Source: JBJXHG01 sp046160865
Lineage (GTDB): Bacteria; Planctomycetota; UBA1135; GCA-002686595
Reading direction: 5' to 3'
Assembly: GCA_046160865.1 (NCBI GenBank)
Contig: JBJXHG010000051.1
Coordinates: forward strand, 5,359 to 69,358
DNA length: 64,000 nt
In this document: piece after piece, positions 62,015 to 64,000 of the stretch
Layout of the letters: every line of letters starts with the position of its first letter
Numbering within the stretch: the stretch's first letter is position 1
The notes under the pieces: generated by a model
Told to the model about the DNA's origin: nothing
Seen by the model: only the letters and a program-made list of their open reading frames with translations
Databases searched by the model: none
Made by a program: the position numbers and the translations under genes

Positions 62015-64000
62015 ATGCTCTCGCTCCGCGCTCTCGGCCGGCGGCTCGTCGCTGCCGGCTGTACGTGTCTCGCTCTCGCGACGACGTCCCAGGCCCAGAT
62101 CCAGCTCTCGAGCGGTGACGTCGCGCTCATTGGCTGGATCGACAATGGCTCGCCGAACGATGCGTTCGCGTTCGTCGCGCTCGCGCCGCTGCCGACGGGC
62201 GTCAAGCTCTACTTCACGGACAGCGGTTGGACCGGTACGGCGTTCCGCAACACGTCCGGACCTTCGAACGGCGCCGGAAACGAAGGCTTGATGGTGTTCA
62301 CCGCGCTCGCACCGATCGCAGCCGGCACGATCGTCAACACGCAGAGCAGCGGGCCGGATTTCACGTGGACGTCGAGCGGTGCGATCCCTGGCGCGACGAC
62401 GGGCAGCTTCAGCGTTCCGAGCTTCGCTCAGAGTGGCGATCAGCTGTATGCGTTCCAGCACGACAGCGGACAGAACCCGCTCAACACTCCGGTGCACGAG
62501 CACTTGTTCGTGCTGGACGACACGGGCGCGTTCGAGCCTGCGACGACGACCGCGACCGGCGCGGTGCCGCCCGGCCTGTCGACGGTCGCGCACACCGCGC
62601 TCACGTTCGCGCAGAGCGGGTCGGGGCAGAGCTTCATGGGGTTCCAGACGACTTCGCTGACCACCGGGACGAAAGCGCAGTGGCTCGCCGCGATCGGTGA
62701 TCCGGCGAACTGGATCTTCGGTGCGAGCGGCACGTTGCCGTCGGGCTCGATCTTCGTCGGCTCGTGCCAGTCGCCGTCGATCACAGCGCAGCCGGCGCAC
62801 TCGCACGTGTGCGTCGGCACGGCGACGAGCTTCTCCGTCGGTGCCGCAGGGAGCGAGACGCTGTCGTATCAGTGGAGGCTCGACGGATCCGATCTCACGG
62901 AAGGTGCGCCGTTCTCCGGCGTGCACTCGCCGGTGCTCTCGATCGCCTTCGCCGGCGCGTTCGAATCCGGCGCCTATGACGTCGTGGTGACGAATGCGTG
63001 CGGCTCTGCCGCGAGTTCGACGGCGCTGCTCTCGATCGACAGCGCCGACGCGGACGCCGACGGCACTGCGGATTGCGCCGATGGTTGCCCGAACGACCCG
63101 ACGAAGTCGGAACCCGGGATCTGTGGCTGCGGCGTCGCCGACGACGACTTCGATCTCGACGGCGCGTTCGATTGCAACGACGGTTGTCCGTTCGACGCGT
63201 CGAAGACGGAGCCGGGTGCGTGCGGCTGCGGGGTCGCCGACACCGACACGGATGGCGACGGAGTTCCCGACTGTTTCGATCTCTGCCCGCACGACGACGA
63301 GAAGGTCGCACCCGGGGCGTGCGGCTGCGGCGTCCCTGACGTCGATGCCGACGGTGACGGCAGTGCGGACTGCGTCGACGGTTGTCCGCGCGATCCGCTG
63401 AAGACGGCTCCGGGAACTTGCGGCTGCGGTGTCGCGGATACCGACACGGACACCGACGGTAGCGCCGATTGCGTCGACGGCTGTCCATTCGATCCCGCGA
63501 AGACGACGCCCGGCATCTGCGGTTGCGGCGTGGCCGAAACGGATCGCGATGGCGACGCGCTGCCCGACTGCGCGGACAACTGCGCGTCGATCGCGAACGC
63601 GGATCAATCGGACGCCGACGGCGACGGCTTCGGCGATGCGTGCGACGTCTGTCCGTCGATCGCCGACGCCGCGCAAGGTGACTGCGATCGCGACGGAACC
63701 GGCGACGCGTGCGCGATCGCGGCCGGAGCACCCGACTGCAACCGGAACGGAGTGCCGGATCCTTGTGACATCGCGAGTGGAGCGAGCGCGGACCTGGATT
63801 TCGATTCCGTTCCCGATGACTGCCGCGGCAGCGGCGGCACACCGTTCTGCTTCGGCGACGGCGCCGCGAACGGCGGCCGCGCGTGTCCGTGCGGCAACGA
63901 CGCGCTGCGCGACAGCGAGTCGGGCTGCGCGAACTCGACGGGAGCTGGCGCTGGCATGCTCGCGAGCGGAGCGACGTCGCGCGCGAGCGCCGGGGTGGGG
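62015..64000 (+). CDS. Secreted Ca-repeat protein with lamin-tail-like and Ig-like domains (3' end outside window)
   Basis: The frame is open for 662 codons to the window edge. AGGAGG at 62002-62007 precedes ATG 62015 and the signal peptide ends at TTSQAQ. Residues 28-245 form a beta-rich domain (DVALIGWIDNGSPNDAFAFV, LYFTDSGWTG) that looks like the secreted 'esterase-like/LTD' domains of exported proteins. An Ig-like segment follows (SYQWRLDGSDL). Next come about seven TSP3-like repeats (DGCPxDPxKxxPGxCGCG), then the shared Cys-rich module (GTPFCFGDGAANGGRACPCG), which is cut. Its role is unknown; the domain order resembles that of the protein at 48479-50632. Confidence 0.88.
   Translation, partial: MLSLRALGRRLVAAGCTCLALATTSQAQIQLSSGDVALIGWIDNGSPNDAFAFVALAPLPTGVKLYFTDSGWTGTAFRNTSGPSNGAGNEGLMVFTALAPIAAGTIVNTQSSGPDFTWTSSGAIPGATTGSFSVPSFAQSGDQLYAFQHDSGQNPLNTPVHEHLFVLDDTGAFEPATTTATGAVPPGLSTVAHTALTFAQSGSGQSFMGFQTTSLTTGTKAQWLAAIGDPANWIFGASGTLPSGSIFVGSCQSPSITAQPAHSHVCVGTATSFSVGAAGSETLSYQWRLDGSDLTEGAPFSGVHSPVLSIAFAGAFESGAYDVVVTNACGSAASSTALLSIDSADADADGTADCADGCPNDPTKSEPGICGCGVADDDFDLDGAFDCNDGCPFDASKTEPGACGCGVADTDTDGDGVPDCFDLCPHDDEKVAPGACGCGVPDVDADGDGSADCVDGCPRDPLKTAPGTCGCGVADTDTDTDGSADCVDGCPFDPAKTTPGICGCGVAETDRDGDALPDCADNCASIANADQSDADGDGFGDACDVCPSIADAAQGDCDRDGTGDACAIAAGAPDCNRNGVPDPCDIASGASADLDFDSVPDDCRGSGGTPFCFGDGAANGGRACPCGNDALRDSESGCANSTGAGAGMLASGATSRASAGVG

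Overview
This is a high-G+C, densely coded stretch of bacterial chromosome, most probably from a planctomycete. Three things point that way: a DWG-type Ser/Thr kinase fused to a formylglycine-generating-enzyme (FGE) domain, several secreted repeat proteins ending in the same Cys-rich module (FCFGDGS...PCPC...GCANS), and the mix of lipid and polyketide genes. The lineage is inferred; no rRNA or tRNA gene was found in the window.

Layout. (1) 1-9910: a compact peptidoglycan (dcw-type) operon on the + strand, murE(partial)-murF-mraY-ftsW-LysM protein-small membrane protein-murG-murC-murB, mostly with start/stop overlaps. (2) 9879-19776: a convergent giant kinase/FGE protein, a HepT/MntA toxin-antitoxin-like pair, a scar zone with a copy of the thrS 5' end and a long hairpin, an orphan histidine kinase, thrS (no TGS domain), a lower-G+C HEPN-like gene, and a macro-domain/membrane-protein pair. 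(3) 19890-27372: a secreted repeat protein, a carboxypeptidase-regulatory-like repeat protein, a decayed paralogue tail and a PQQ-propeller lipoprotein. (4) 27812-40718: a minus-strand, operon-like run of thirteen genes. It holds a complete oleABCD head-to-head hydrocarbon pathway, with a dedicated type II fatty-acid synthase set (KS, ACP, FabG-, FabZ- and FabI-like), a phosphopantetheinyl transferase, two CrtI-like FAD oxidoreductases and a GbsR/MarR-type regulator set between oleA and oleB. This is the most interesting system here. (5) 40875-50632: dinB, two tandem paralogous secreted repeat proteins and a Ca-binding-repeat protein. (6) 51165-61554: a divergent cluster. One arm encodes a type III PKS, an ICMT-like methyltransferase, a small lipoprotein and a YceI-domain protein; the other an MMPL exporter, a FAD oxidoreductase, a small anchored protein and an NtrC-type two-component system. 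(7) 61591-64000: a MITE-like inverted-repeat element and a secreted Ca-repeat protein cut by the window end.

How the parts work together (inference). In region 4 the private synthase and the two desaturase-like enzymes would build an unusual acyl chain on the ACP. OleA would join two chains head to head, and OleD, OleC and OleB would turn the product into a long internal olefin through a beta-lactone. In region 6 the type III PKS would make an alkyl-pyrone or resorcinol-like lipid, the ICMT-like and FAD enzymes would modify it, the MMPL pump would move it, the YceI-type protein could carry it, and the two-component system could control it. The secreted repeat proteins share a C-terminal module that may serve surface targeting.

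Coordinates of starts were checked by reading frame. Long antisense open frames, common at this G+C, were left out.
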